Source: Aquirhabdus sp. (GTDB lineage Bacteria; Pseudomonadota; Gammaproteobacteria; Pseudomonadales; Moraxellaceae). Taken from it: a DNA stretch of 64,000 nucleotides. How positions within the stretch are numbered: position 1 is the first letter of the stretch; every line of letters starts with the position of its first letter. Below, in pieces: positions 18,064 through 25,610 of this stretch. The DNA lies in the NCBI GenBank assembly GCA_030149815.1, contig JASLHI010000005.1:1-64000 (forward strand). Reading direction: 5' to 3'. Under the pieces are notes generated by a model, which saw only the letters and a list, made by a program, of their open reading frames with translations, did no database searches and was not told the origin of the DNA. A program made the position numbers and the translations under genes.

Positions 18064-19206
18064 TTAACCCTGCTTCGGCGAATGAGGTGCTGTGCTTGAA
18101 CCCTTGCTCTGCGAGATTACATCAATGGCTCGATTTTGGCGGTCTACAGGCAGGATCTGTTGACCATCCTTGAGTAGTTGTACGCCTGCTGTGACGACCC
18201 AATCCGTGGGTTGAAGACCAGAGGTGATTGTTGCTGAATTTCGTCCATAAACGCCCACTTGAATGGGTACTTTTTTAATCCGTGAAGTTTCCGTATTTAC
18301 AACCCAAACGTATGCTGCGCTTTGTTCTGCGGTGATTGCTGAGAGAGGGAGCGATATGAGTGATTTGGACGCAGTATCACTGGTAAAAACGCGTGCGCTT
18401 TGTCCAATCTCAACGCTGGGTTCAAGCTGATCAAAGGCTATTCGAGTGGCGAAAGTGCGCGAGGTATCCGCGGCAGGTGAAATTTCTCTGACATGTGCAG
18501 GGAAACGTGTATTGGGTTGCGACCAGACTGTGACCGTGACGGCTTGTCCAACATGAAAATGCGTTGCTTCTTGTTCAGGAATTCCGATAAGGACTTCACG
18601 ATCACCTTGAGTTGCCAGCGTGTATGCGGTTTGCCCTGCGGTCACCACTTGTCCAGCTTCAATTTGACGTTGTATGATTTTGCCATTTTGTGGCGCGCGT
18701 AAGAAGGTGTATTCGATTTGATTGTTTGCAAGACTCAATTGAGATTTTGCTTGTGTGAGTGCTGATTCTGTTGCTTTAAGTTGATTTTCGACTTGGTCGT
18801 ATTGTGAGCGACTAATTGCATTTGGCACTAATAGTAGTTTGTAGCGTGCTAATTCTGCGCTGGCAATGCGCTCTGCTGACTCCGCACTCGCAAGTTGCGC
18901 TTTTGCAGCATTCAACTGAAGCTCTGCATCTTGTGGGTCAAGTTGTGCAAGGACTTGTCCTTGTTTGACCGTATCGCCGACATCAACCAATCGTTTAATT
19001 ACTTTTCCTGAGACTCGAAATGACAATTGCGGTTGGAATCGTGCAGTCACCTCTCCTGAATAGCTGTTCAATAGCACGTCTGCTGGGCTAGGTTGTGCCA
19101 CAATCGCAGGACGTGGTGCGGGTTTTTCTGGTTCGGCGTGGTGGCAGGCGCTGACCAAGACGACTGTTGTCATGAGTGCTGTACGAATTGGCAACTGCAT
19201 AGACAT
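18064..19206 (-). CDS. RND periplasmic adaptor lipoprotein
   Basis: 380 residues from ATG 19206, chosen because AGGA lies 8 bases upstream and the product then begins with a lipoprotein signal (MSMQLPIRTALMTTVVLVSAC, lipobox VSAC, Cys21); the open frame continues upstream to 19296 without such a signal. Domains: split biotinyl-lipoyl/barrel-sandwich (FRVSGKVIKRLVDVGD and later LRAPQNGKIIQRQIEAGQVV), a coiled-coil hairpin between them (about 80-145), then beta-barrel and membrane-proximal domains. It joins the RND permease to an outer-membrane channel. First gene of the operon, divergent from a TetR gene. Confidence 0.92.
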   Translation of the reverse strand: MSMQLPIRTALMTTVVLVSACHHAEPEKPAPRPAIVAQPSPADVLLNSYSGEVTARFQPQLSFRVSGKVIKRLVDVGDTVKQGQVLAQLDPQDAELQLNAAKAQLASAESAERIASAELARYKLLLVPNAISRSQYDQVENQLKATESALTQAKSQLSLANNQIEYTFLRAPQNGKIIQRQIEAGQVVTAGQTAYTLATQGDREVLIGIPEQEATHFHVGQAVTVTVWSQPNTRFPAHVREISPAADTSRTFATRIAFDQLEPSVEIGQSARVFTSDTASKSLISLPLSAITAEQSAAYVWVVNTETSRIKKVPIQVGVYGRNSATITSGLQPTDWVVTAGVQLLKDGQQILPVDRQNRAIDVISQSKGSSTAPHSPKQG

Positions 19207-19323
19207 GATATTTTTCCTAGAATGACTGTGTGAGTTGTGTTGAATCAGTGGGTAGCCGTTGTGTATGCGCTCTGCCATGCTGTTATCTGGTCGCAAAATA
19301 GTCGACCATGACTGTTCACTGTT

Positions 19324-19386
19324 ATACTATGCAGTATGGCAGACTTAGTAAACCCTTCGGTTTAATATTTATTGAACTAATTAGTT
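19324..19386. promoter_or_regulatory. Candidate TetR operator region between pump operon and regulator
   Basis: Two palindromes lie in the intergenic stretch 19207-19444: ATACT-ATGC-AGTAT (19324-19337) and the perfect 12-base AACTAATTAGTT (19375-19386). TetR repressors usually bind such dyads in the space shared with the genes they control. Which one is used cannot be told. Confidence 0.4.
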
Positions 19387-19444
19387 TTGTATCTGCGACG
19401 AACTTCTGTACAAGCTGTTATTGAAAAGATTGATAGAGTAACCT

Positions 19445-20095
19445 ATGACTACATCATTATCCCCTATGCCAAACGCTGTGATCGGTGGATTGGGGCGACC
19501 AAAAGACTTGACTAAGCGAGCCGCAATTTTATTAGCAGCAAAAGTCTTATTTTTACGGTTGGGTTATGATGGAAGTAGCATGGATGCGATTGCAGCTGAG
19601 GCAAAAGTATCTAAATTAACGGTCTATAGTCATTTCAATGACAAAGAAACATTATTTGCTGCGGCAATTGAGGCGCATTGTATAAATCATTTACCGCCAT
19701 CTCTGTTTGATTTGGCAGAACATGCTTCAATTTTAGATGTGTTATATGCCTTAGCTTCTCGTTTTCAGCAGTTGATTCATAACCAAGAGTCCACTGAATT
19801 GCACCGACTCCTCGTTACACTGGCAGTTCAAAATCCTGAAAAAACCAGACTGTTCTATGACGCGGGACCGCAGCGAACGCTGAATGAAACGGCACGATTA
19901 TTTGAACAGGCTAATCAACAAGGTAAACTGAGTATTCCTGACTGTGTGATGGCTGCTGAATACTTTTTATCCGCGTTCACCGGGTGTACTCAACTTCGTC
20001 TTATTTTAGCTATTGATAATGTCGCTGACCAAATAGCAGGCGAGCGTTATGTGCGCGAAGTTGTGCAACGCTTCGTTCGCGCTTATCGTGTTTAA
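19445..20095 (+). CDS. TetR-family transcriptional regulator of the RND operon
   Basis: 216 residues. Residues about 22-70 form the TetR helix-turn-helix domain (GYDGSSMDAIAAEAKVSKLT, then VYSHFNDKETLF). The C-terminal part, with LHRLLVTLAVQNPE and FLSAFTGCTQLRL, resembles AefR-like ligand domains. It is divergent from the adaptor-pump operon with about 240 bases between starts, the usual arrangement for a local repressor of efflux. Inducer unknown. Convergent with the nuclease gene at 20124; no terminator is obvious between them. Confidence 0.9.
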   Translation: MTTSLSPMPNAVIGGLGRPKDLTKRAAILLAAKVLFLRLGYDGSSMDAIAAEAKVSKLTVYSHFNDKETLFAAAIEAHCINHLPPSLFDLAEHASILDVLYALASRFQQLIHNQESTELHRLLVTLAVQNPEKTRLFYDAGPQRTLNETARLFEQANQQGKLSIPDCVMAAEYFLSAFTGCTQLRLILAIDNVADQIAGERYVREVVQRFVRAYRV

Positions 20096-20123
20096 TGCGT
20101 TTTTAAGTCGTCATCACTGATTA

Positions 20124-21080
20124 TTAATTTTGCCATAACGCCTTCCACATCCGTACAAGCAGCCCTCGTGTGGCAGCTTGTGTCTGTGAGCTTGCTGACA
20201 CACCATAATATTTCACTTGATCGTTGTGGTTGCTGGTTGCAGAAGCATTTGTTTCTCTGTGATTAATCTCACCCTGCCGTATTCCCATTTTTGTCGACAG
20301 GGGCATATTCACCCGTTGCTGTTTGATCTGAGTGGACAGACTTGGAAATAAGTCTAATCCAATCTTTTCGTTGAGTTCTGTGAGAGAGATGATATTTACT
20401 TGACCAGAAGCATCATTGGGCGCGAAATAAACACCAGCAGCCTGACGTTTCGGGAAGTAAACGACTTTATAGATGTCTGAAGGGACGAGTACATTGCCAA
20501 TTTTACGAATTTGATTGCCGCGAAATGCTGCGCCAGTGATCACGTAAGCATCACCTTCCTGTTTGACGAGTTCACGTGTTGCTTCCTCAAGCAAACGCCA
20601 AGGATTCTGATTGTTATAGCTGTTTTGCGGAACAATATTAGCAAGTGAAAAACTATTAAATTGCTGCTCGCGCGTTCCCATATCGCCATTCGGTGACATG
20701 TGTCCTCGATCAAATCCACTGCCTTTATAGTCCTCTAGCGTCGCGCGCTGATCAAAAGGAAGTTGATTCTCTTCGTGAAAATTATTTTGTCGTGCGAGAT
20801 GTTCTGCGCGTTCAATGCGATCTTTGGTGAGATGTTCTGCTGACCATAAAGGTGTCCGAGTAATCCCAGAATACATCACAGTAAAACCATCAAAGCAAAG
20901 CTCAGTGGTTCCACGTGATAATGCAGGATTAATAAAGTTCGGTGCGTCACCTTGATAATAATTTTCGAGGCATGATGGATGAGCTGATTGATTGGTGTGA
21001 GGTGAAAAATCTGCAAACGCTGTAGATTCAATCACTACGTTTAAAACCAAGCTAGACAAAATAAGATAACGAAGGAACAT
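20124..21080 (-). CDS. Secreted DNA/RNA non-specific endonuclease
   Basis: 318 residues with a Sec signal peptide (about 1-23, ending STAFA-DF). The NUC family signature is present: DRGHMSPNGDM near 124-134 (general-base His in DRGH), then FSLANIVPQNSYNNQNPW, which supplies the Asn that binds the catalytic Mg. This matches Serratia-nuclease-like enzymes that cut DNA and RNA outside the cytoplasm. The last 60 residues are Ser/Thr/Gln-rich and probably disordered. Likely use: nutrient scavenging or removal of extracellular DNA. Located in the periplasm or secreted. No immunity gene is evident, as usual for exported forms. Confidence 0.9.
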   Translation of the reverse strand: MFLRYLILSSLVLNVVIESTAFADFSPHTNQSAHPSCLENYYQGDAPNFINPALSRGTTELCFDGFTVMYSGITRTPLWSAEHLTKDRIERAEHLARQNNFHEENQLPFDQRATLEDYKGSGFDRGHMSPNGDMGTREQQFNSFSLANIVPQNSYNNQNPWRLLEEATRELVKQEGDAYVITGAAFRGNQIRKIGNVLVPSDIYKVVYFPKRQAAGVYFAPNDASGQVNIISLTELNEKIGLDLFPSLSTQIKQQRVNMPLSTKMGIRQGEINHRETNASATSNHNDQVKYYGVSASSQTQAATRGLLVRMWKALWQN

Positions 21081-21122
21081 GAAAACTCTTAAATGAATAA
21101 AAACAATAATCTGGTATAAAAC

Positions 21123-21157
21123 AAAAAGACAAAGCAGAATAAACGGCTTTGTCTTTT
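21123..21157 (-). terminator. Terminator of kup
   Basis: On the minus strand AAAAGACAAAGC pairs with GCTTTGTCTTTT and is followed by a T-rich tail, 19 bases after the kup stop. It separates kup from the nuclease gene downstream. Confidence 0.85.
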
Positions 21158-21175
21158 ATAGAACAATAGCGAGCG

Positions 21176-23053
21176 TTAAATCTCGATTTGACTGCCCATT
21201 TCAACGACACGATTGGTCGGGATCTGAAAGAAGTCACTGACAGCACTGGTATTGCGAGACATGGAAATAAATAGTTTCTCACGCCATGGCGCCATTCCAT
21301 CACCGACAGTATGTAGGATTCGCTCACGAGAGACAAAAAAGCTAATCATCATCATATCAAACGGTAAATTAAGTAGCGCTAAACCTTGCTCTACAACAAC
21401 AGGTACATCTGGCTGTTCTTTGAATCCATAACGTGCCACCAAACGATAGAAACGTTCATTCATTCGCTCAACTGTCACTCGCGACTCATCATTCACATAA
21501 GGAATATCTTCAGTAATTACTGTCATGAGAACGTTAGTCTCGTGCAAGATTTTATTATGTTTAAGATTGTGTAGTAGTGCATGAGGAACAACAGTCTGGC
21601 TTGCTGTCAGAAATACAGCGGTGCCTTTTACCGTATGTGCCGAACTGGTGACACTATTTACAAATAAATCAAGCGGTAGCGTATCTTTTTGGAGTTTCGA
21701 GAGCAGGAGATCACGTCCCCGTTTCCATGTCATCATAATGGTGAACGCAATACTACCTACGAGTAGTGGGAACCAGCCCCCTGCAAATATTTTCAGCGAA
21801 CTTGCACCGAAGAATACCAGATCAAGCGTCAAAAATGGCAAGACAATCAAAGCAACTTTTACAGATTTCCAGCGCCATTTGTTGTACATCACAAAGCTCA
21901 CTAATAATGTATCGCACATCATAGTCATCGTTACGGCTAGACCATACGCGGAAGCAAGATTTGAGCTTGATTTGAAGAGAACCACAAGTACGATAATAGA
22001 GCCGAGCAGTAACCAGTTCAAAAACGGAATATAAATTTGTCCAATTTCGGATTCAGAAGTATGTAATACAGTGAAGCGCGGCAAGTAACCTAACTGCATT
22101 GCTTGTCTGGCAATCGAGAAAACCCCAGAAATAACAGCTTGCGACGCGATGACCGTAGCAATCGTCGCTAAAACGATCATCGGATATAAACCTAATTCAG
22201 GTACAAGATTAAAAAAGGGATTATTAATTGCAGTAGGATCACGCAATAACAGTGCGCCTTGCCCTGCATAGTTGAGTAATAACGATGGTAAGACTACGAA
22301 AAACCAAGCCATTTGAATTGGTTTGCGACCAAAGTGTCCCATGTCTGCGTAGAGTGCTTCGCCACCTGTAATGGTGAGTACAACAGCACTCATGGTCAAA
22401 AATGATCCGCCAGGATGGTTGACGATAAAAAACCCTGCCCAGTAAGGGTTGACCATGCCGAGGATTGCAGGATTTTTCATAATACTGATGACCCCTAGGA
22501 ATCCTAGGGAGATAAACCAAAGCAATGTGACTGGACCAAAGAACCGACCCACGGAACCTGTGCCTTTCCGTTGAATGACAAATAATCCAATCAATACGGC
22601 AATTGTGATAGGAATAACGAATGGTGTGAATACTGGGGTTGCAATTTCCAATCCTTCTACTGCTGAAAGGACTGATACCGCGGGTGTAATAATGCCATCG
22701 CCAAAAAATAGAGCCGCACCAAAAAGACCAATCGCGATTAATGTTGCACGTGTTTTGGATCCTAAACGTTTATTGCGTAGACTTAGCGCCAATAGCGCCA
22801 TGATTCCGCCTTCGCCGTTATTATTAGCATGCATGATGATCGCAACGTATTTAATTGATACGACAATCATAAGCGACCAAAAAATTAATGACAGTACGCC
22901 CAGTATGTTGCCGTGGGTCAGTGCGATCCCGTGAGTCACATGAAAACATTCTTTTAATGCATAAAGCGGGCTTGTACCGATGTCTCCGAATACAATACCT
23001 AATGCGGCAAGAGTCAACGCTGACATTGCTTGGCGTTGTTGAGAGTCTTGCAT
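21176..23053 (-). CDS. kup: Low-affinity K+ transporter Kup
   Basis: 625 residues from ATG 23053; an in-frame TTG at 23065 would add four. The family signature ALGIVFGDIGTSPLYALKEC is near the N-terminus, followed by about 12 hydrophobic helices (to about residue 455) and a cytoplasmic C-terminal domain of about 170 residues. GDGIITPAVSVLSAVEGLE and LLALSLR are further Kup hallmarks. The protein imports K+ with H+ at the inner membrane and also carries Cs+. Length fits the family (E. coli Kup has 622). Single-gene unit with its own terminator. Confidence 0.96.
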   Translation of the reverse strand: MQDSQQRQAMSALTLAALGIVFGDIGTSPLYALKECFHVTHGIALTHGNILGVLSLIFWSLMIVVSIKYVAIIMHANNNGEGGIMALLALSLRNKRLGSKTRATLIAIGLFGAALFFGDGIITPAVSVLSAVEGLEIATPVFTPFVIPITIAVLIGLFVIQRKGTGSVGRFFGPVTLLWFISLGFLGVISIMKNPAILGMVNPYWAGFFIVNHPGGSFLTMSAVVLTITGGEALYADMGHFGRKPIQMAWFFVVLPSLLLNYAGQGALLLRDPTAINNPFFNLVPELGLYPMIVLATIATVIASQAVISGVFSIARQAMQLGYLPRFTVLHTSESEIGQIYIPFLNWLLLGSIIVLVVLFKSSSNLASAYGLAVTMTMMCDTLLVSFVMYNKWRWKSVKVALIVLPFLTLDLVFFGASSLKIFAGGWFPLLVGSIAFTIMMTWKRGRDLLLSKLQKDTLPLDLFVNSVTSSAHTVKGTAVFLTASQTVVPHALLHNLKHNKILHETNVLMTVITEDIPYVNDESRVTVERMNERFYRLVARYGFKEQPDVPVVVEQGLALLNLPFDMMMISFFVSRERILHTVGDGMAPWREKLFISMSRNTSAVSDFFQIPTNRVVEMGSQIEI

Positions 23054-23103
23054 ATCACTGTCCAATCTATACTAATGTGTACATGTTAGCATCGAATACT
23101 TAA

Positions 23104-23122
23104 AGGACAGCGTTTCTGTCCT
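23104..23122. repeat. 7-base inverted repeat upstream of kup
   Basis: AGGACAG-CGTTT-CTGTCCT, about 50 bases before the kup start on the minus strand. On that strand it follows a run of six T. It might be an operator or a leader hairpin; nothing identifies which. Confidence 0.35.
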
Positions 23123-23134
23123 AAAAAATTCCGA

Positions 23135-23163
23135 TTGGCTTTGGTTGGGTTTTTCGTTAGACT
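23135..23163 (+). promoter_or_regulatory. Promoter of tRNA-Ser(GGA)
   Basis: -35 TTGGCT (23135-23140), 17 bases, -10 TAGACT (23158-23163), followed by ACCGCCCC and the tRNA 11 bases downstream. The GC-rich discriminator matches those of the other tRNA promoters in the window. Confidence 0.65.
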
Positions 23164-23173
23164 ACCGCCCCTT

Positions 23174-23264
23174 GGTGAGGTGTCCGAGTGGCTGAAGGAG
23201 CACGCCTGGAAAGTGTGTATGCGCTAATACCGTATCGAGGGTTCGAATCCCTCTCTCACCGCCA
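23174..23264 (+). tRNA. tRNA-Ser, anticodon GGA
   Basis: Acceptor GGTGAGG paired with TCTCACC (one G-U), anticodon stem CACGC/GTGTG around CTGGAAA (anticodon GGA), long class II variable arm, T-loop TTCGAAT, discriminator G, encoded CCA. It reads UCC and UCU. Its last 29 bases equal those of tRNA-Ser(GCU) at 11374-11402. Confidence 0.96.
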
Positions 23265-23298
23265 ATTTCTAACACATATACTATATGTGGGATTTGAG

Positions 23299-23330
23299 AC
23301 CTCAGTAATTGCAAAATTCTGAGGTTTTTT
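23299..23330 (+). terminator. Terminator after tRNA-Ser(GGA)
   Basis: ACCTCAG (23299-23305) pairs with CTGAGGT (23319-23325), followed by TTTTTT, 35 bases after the tRNA. Confidence 0.8.
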
Positions 23331-23951
23331 ATATTGAGTAATCATTTTGAAATAGTTTTAAGTTATTAAAGTTAAAATTAAAAGATTTTATTGTAATTAG
23401 TATTTTTGTAGATTCGTTCATTGATGCAAATTAAATACAGTAGTTGCTCTTAGAGTTTTAGTTCTATGTCGTTTGATCTTCATAAATTTTAAATAGTCTG
23501 TTTTCTTAGGATGTTAACGATTGTTAATGTCGTGTGCGTTTCTAAATTAGCCTAATATATGTAGAATATGTGTAGAGATAAAAGAATATTTGTGGATTTT
23601 TGCATATACTGCAAGCAATATGCATTTGTTGATTGAGTATATTTTATAAAAGTTATTCTTGTTTACTCAAAAGGCCCTTTGTTTTCAACATAAGGCTTTT
23701 TTTTTGAAAAAATAAAAAATATTAAATGTTGTGCCTTTGTAAAATGTTTGATGAGCTGGTTGTGGTAGTTTTTGTGTTAAAAATGATCGTTGTGTGTTCT
23801 AATTTGAGAACTGGTTTACAGAATTTCGCATTTTGAATGTATGTGTCCTTGGTGTTTTCATGTAAATTGAGTGTTCTGTGTTGGTATATTTATATTTCAA
23901 TATGTGCCTTGATGCTATGGTGAAAATAATTTGTTTTGGGATGTTTAGGAT
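23331..23951 (+). promoter_or_regulatory. Long AT-rich leader upstream of the polysaccharide locus
   Basis: About 620 bases without a convincing gene. It holds a terminator-like hairpin (23669-23705, listed separately) and, 50 bases later, GGTTGTGGTAGTTTTTGTG (23758-23776), which only faintly recalls the ops/JUMPstart core GGCGGTAG. The promoter(s) of the wza operon should lie here, but several equally weak -10-like boxes prevent a choice. Confidence 0.4.
23669..23705 (+). terminator. Terminator-like hairpin inside the leader of the wza operon
   Basis: AAAAGGCCCTTTGTT pairs with AACATAAGGCTTTT (two mismatches, one G-T) around TTC and is followed by an unbroken run of nine T. It lies 247 bases upstream of wza, so it either ends stray upstream transcripts or attenuates the locus. 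Confidence 0.6.
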
Positions 23952-25073
23952 ATGCTGAGAGTAACTAAAATTTTAAAATGTATAGCTATTTCAGCAACGG
24001 TAGTTATTTTGTCTGCATGCGCGTTTGCTCCAGGTCTTCGTGTTGGTGATCTGCCTCCGTCTGGAACAAGAATTGTGACTGAGAGTGGTTTGAATCTTGA
24101 GGTTCAAACAATTTCTACTAATAATTTGCCTGCAACAGTTGGGCAAAGTGCTATAGCTGATGTTTTACCATTGTTTCATCAGCAGGTGGATCCTATTTAC
24201 TTATTGGCTCCAGGTGATGTTTTAAGTATTAATTTGTGGGCAAACCCTGAAATTACACCTCCTTTAGCATCTGTAAATGGTGCTTTAAGCTCTGGTTTTA
24301 CTATTGATCAATCTGGGTATGTTCGTTTTCCATTGGTTGGGCGCGTGCAGGCTGGAGGGTTGTCTTTAGAGGATTTTACGAATTTGTTGCAAAAGCGACT
24401 GAGTGTGTATCTTAAGCAACCAGATGCGCAGGTTCGAGTGCTGTTCTATGGTGGGCATAAGTTTAATGTCGATGGTGCGGTTAAGATGCCTGGGCAATAT
24501 GCAATATCTGCGCAGCCAAGTACAATATATACAGCATTAGCCAGTGCTGGAGGTGTGCAGGAAAATGGGGATGTTAACAATATTCTCTTGGTTCGAGATG
24601 GTAAAAGTTATCTACTCGATTTATTGGAGCTTCAACGCAATAACCTATCACCAGATCGTATATTTCTAAAAGAAGGTGATGGTATTCATGTTTATACGAC
24701 TGATAGTAGAAAACTTTATTTGCTTGGTGAAGCAGGCGTTCCAACCCCATTAGTTATACCGCAACAAGGTCTTAGTCTTGCTGGTGTTATAGGTAGTGGA
24801 CGTGGTCTAAATCCATTGAGTGCAAATCCTGCAATGGTTTACGTGGTTCGTGACAATGCTAAAGGTAATTTAACTAATATTTTTCATATTGACTTATCGT
24901 CAATTGCAAATCTTGCTTTAGCTGAGCGATTCAAAATGCAGCCTAATGATCTTGTCTATGTTGATGCTAGTGGTTTGGCGCGATGGAGCCGTGTGCTTAA
25001 TCTACTTTTACCTTCTGCACAAGGTATTTCGTCGCTAAGTGCTGCAGGATACTACAATAAAGCCGCACAGTAG
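23952..25073 (+). CDS. wza: Polysaccharide export outer-membrane lipoprotein Wza
   Basis: 373 residues. Lipoprotein signal with lipobox VILSAC (Cys23). The mature protein has the polysaccharide export domain (YLLAPGDVLSINLWANPEI, about 80-170) followed by SLBB-type repeats (VDGAVKMPGQYAISAQPS and YLLGEAGVPTPLVI) and a C-terminal segment ending in ARWSRVLNLLLPSAQGI, which fits the amphipathic helix that crosses the outer membrane in Wza octamers. It exports capsule or exopolysaccharide and works with Wzc. First gene of the long plus-strand locus; the wzb start lies 20 bases beyond its stop. Confidence 0.93.
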   Translation: MLRVTKILKCIAISATVVILSACAFAPGLRVGDLPPSGTRIVTESGLNLEVQTISTNNLPATVGQSAIADVLPLFHQQVDPIYLLAPGDVLSINLWANPEITPPLASVNGALSSGFTIDQSGYVRFPLVGRVQAGGLSLEDFTNLLQKRLSVYLKQPDAQVRVLFYGGHKFNVDGAVKMPGQYAISAQPSTIYTALASAGGVQENGDVNNILLVRDGKSYLLDLLELQRNNLSPDRIFLKEGDGIHVYTTDSRKLYLLGEAGVPTPLVIPQQGLSLAGVIGSGRGLNPLSANPAMVYVVRDNAKGNLTNIFHIDLSSIANLALAERFKMQPNDLVYVDASGLARWSRVLNLLLPSAQGISSLSAAGYYNKAAQ

Positions 25074-25093
25074 TGTGAAGGATGGAGTTTGTA

Positions 25094-25522
25094 GTGAATT
25101 TCCAGAATATCTTAGTGATTTGCATGGGTAATATTTGCAGAAGTCCGATGGCAGAGGCTTTGCTAAAGCAAGCTTTTCCTCTCAAAGATATTTCTTCTGC
25201 GGGCTTGGAAGGGTTGGTTGGTTGTTCGCCAGATCCTTTGGCGATTGAGTGTATGCGTGAAATTGGTGTGGATATATCTACTCATCTGGGTCGTAGACTT
25301 AATACTGAGATGTTGATTAAGGCTGATCTTGTTCTAGCAATGACGACACAGCAAGTTCAGATAGTGGAAGCCCGCTGGGAGTTTAGTAAGGGCAGAGTGT
25401 TTAGACTTTGCCATTGGAGTGATAAGAATATTGCTGATCCTCATCGTAAAGAAAAGTCTGCTTTTATTTCTTCGAAAGATTTAATTCAAGAAGGAGTGCG
25501 AGACTGGAGTCGCTACTTGTGA
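25094..25522 (+). CDS. wzb: Low-molecular-weight tyrosine phosphatase Wzb
   Basis: 142 residues from GTG 25094. GTG was preferred to ATG 25082 because GGAG lies 6 bases upstream of it and MNFQNILVICMGNICRSP matches the usual Wzb N-terminus. The P-loop CMGNICRSP (nucleophile Cys10, Arg16) and the general-acid motif ADPH (Asp115) are intact. The enzyme removes phosphate from the tyrosine tail of Wzc, which cycles polymer assembly. It sits between wza and wzc in the canonical order. Confidence 0.92.
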   Translation: MNFQNILVICMGNICRSPMAEALLKQAFPLKDISSAGLEGLVGCSPDPLAIECMREIGVDISTHLGRRLNTEMLIKADLVLAMTTQQVQIVEARWEFSKGRVFRLCHWSDKNIADPHRKEKSAFISSKDLIQEGVRDWSRYL

Positions 25523-25610
25523 AAGTGAAAAATCCCGCGAGTGTATAATGAGTCTGATTCAATAAACATTTATGTTTGTATTGTTAATTTAATTGCATAT
25601 TGGGTAGTGT

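Noticed and set aside
21052..21336. 94-codon minus-strand frame overlapping the end of kup
   Set aside because: It runs through kup in another frame and across its terminator; Cys/Ser-rich with no motif, a shadow frame.
11374..23264. 29 identical bases at 11374-11402 and 23236-23264, like direct repeats of an element
   Set aside because: They are the shared 3' halves of two serine tRNAs, expected for one isotype; the genes between are ordinary core genes apart from the small island.
23758..23776. JUMPstart/ops-like element upstream of wza
   Set aside because: Only GTAG and a few flanking bases agree with the ops core; too weak to call as a feature.
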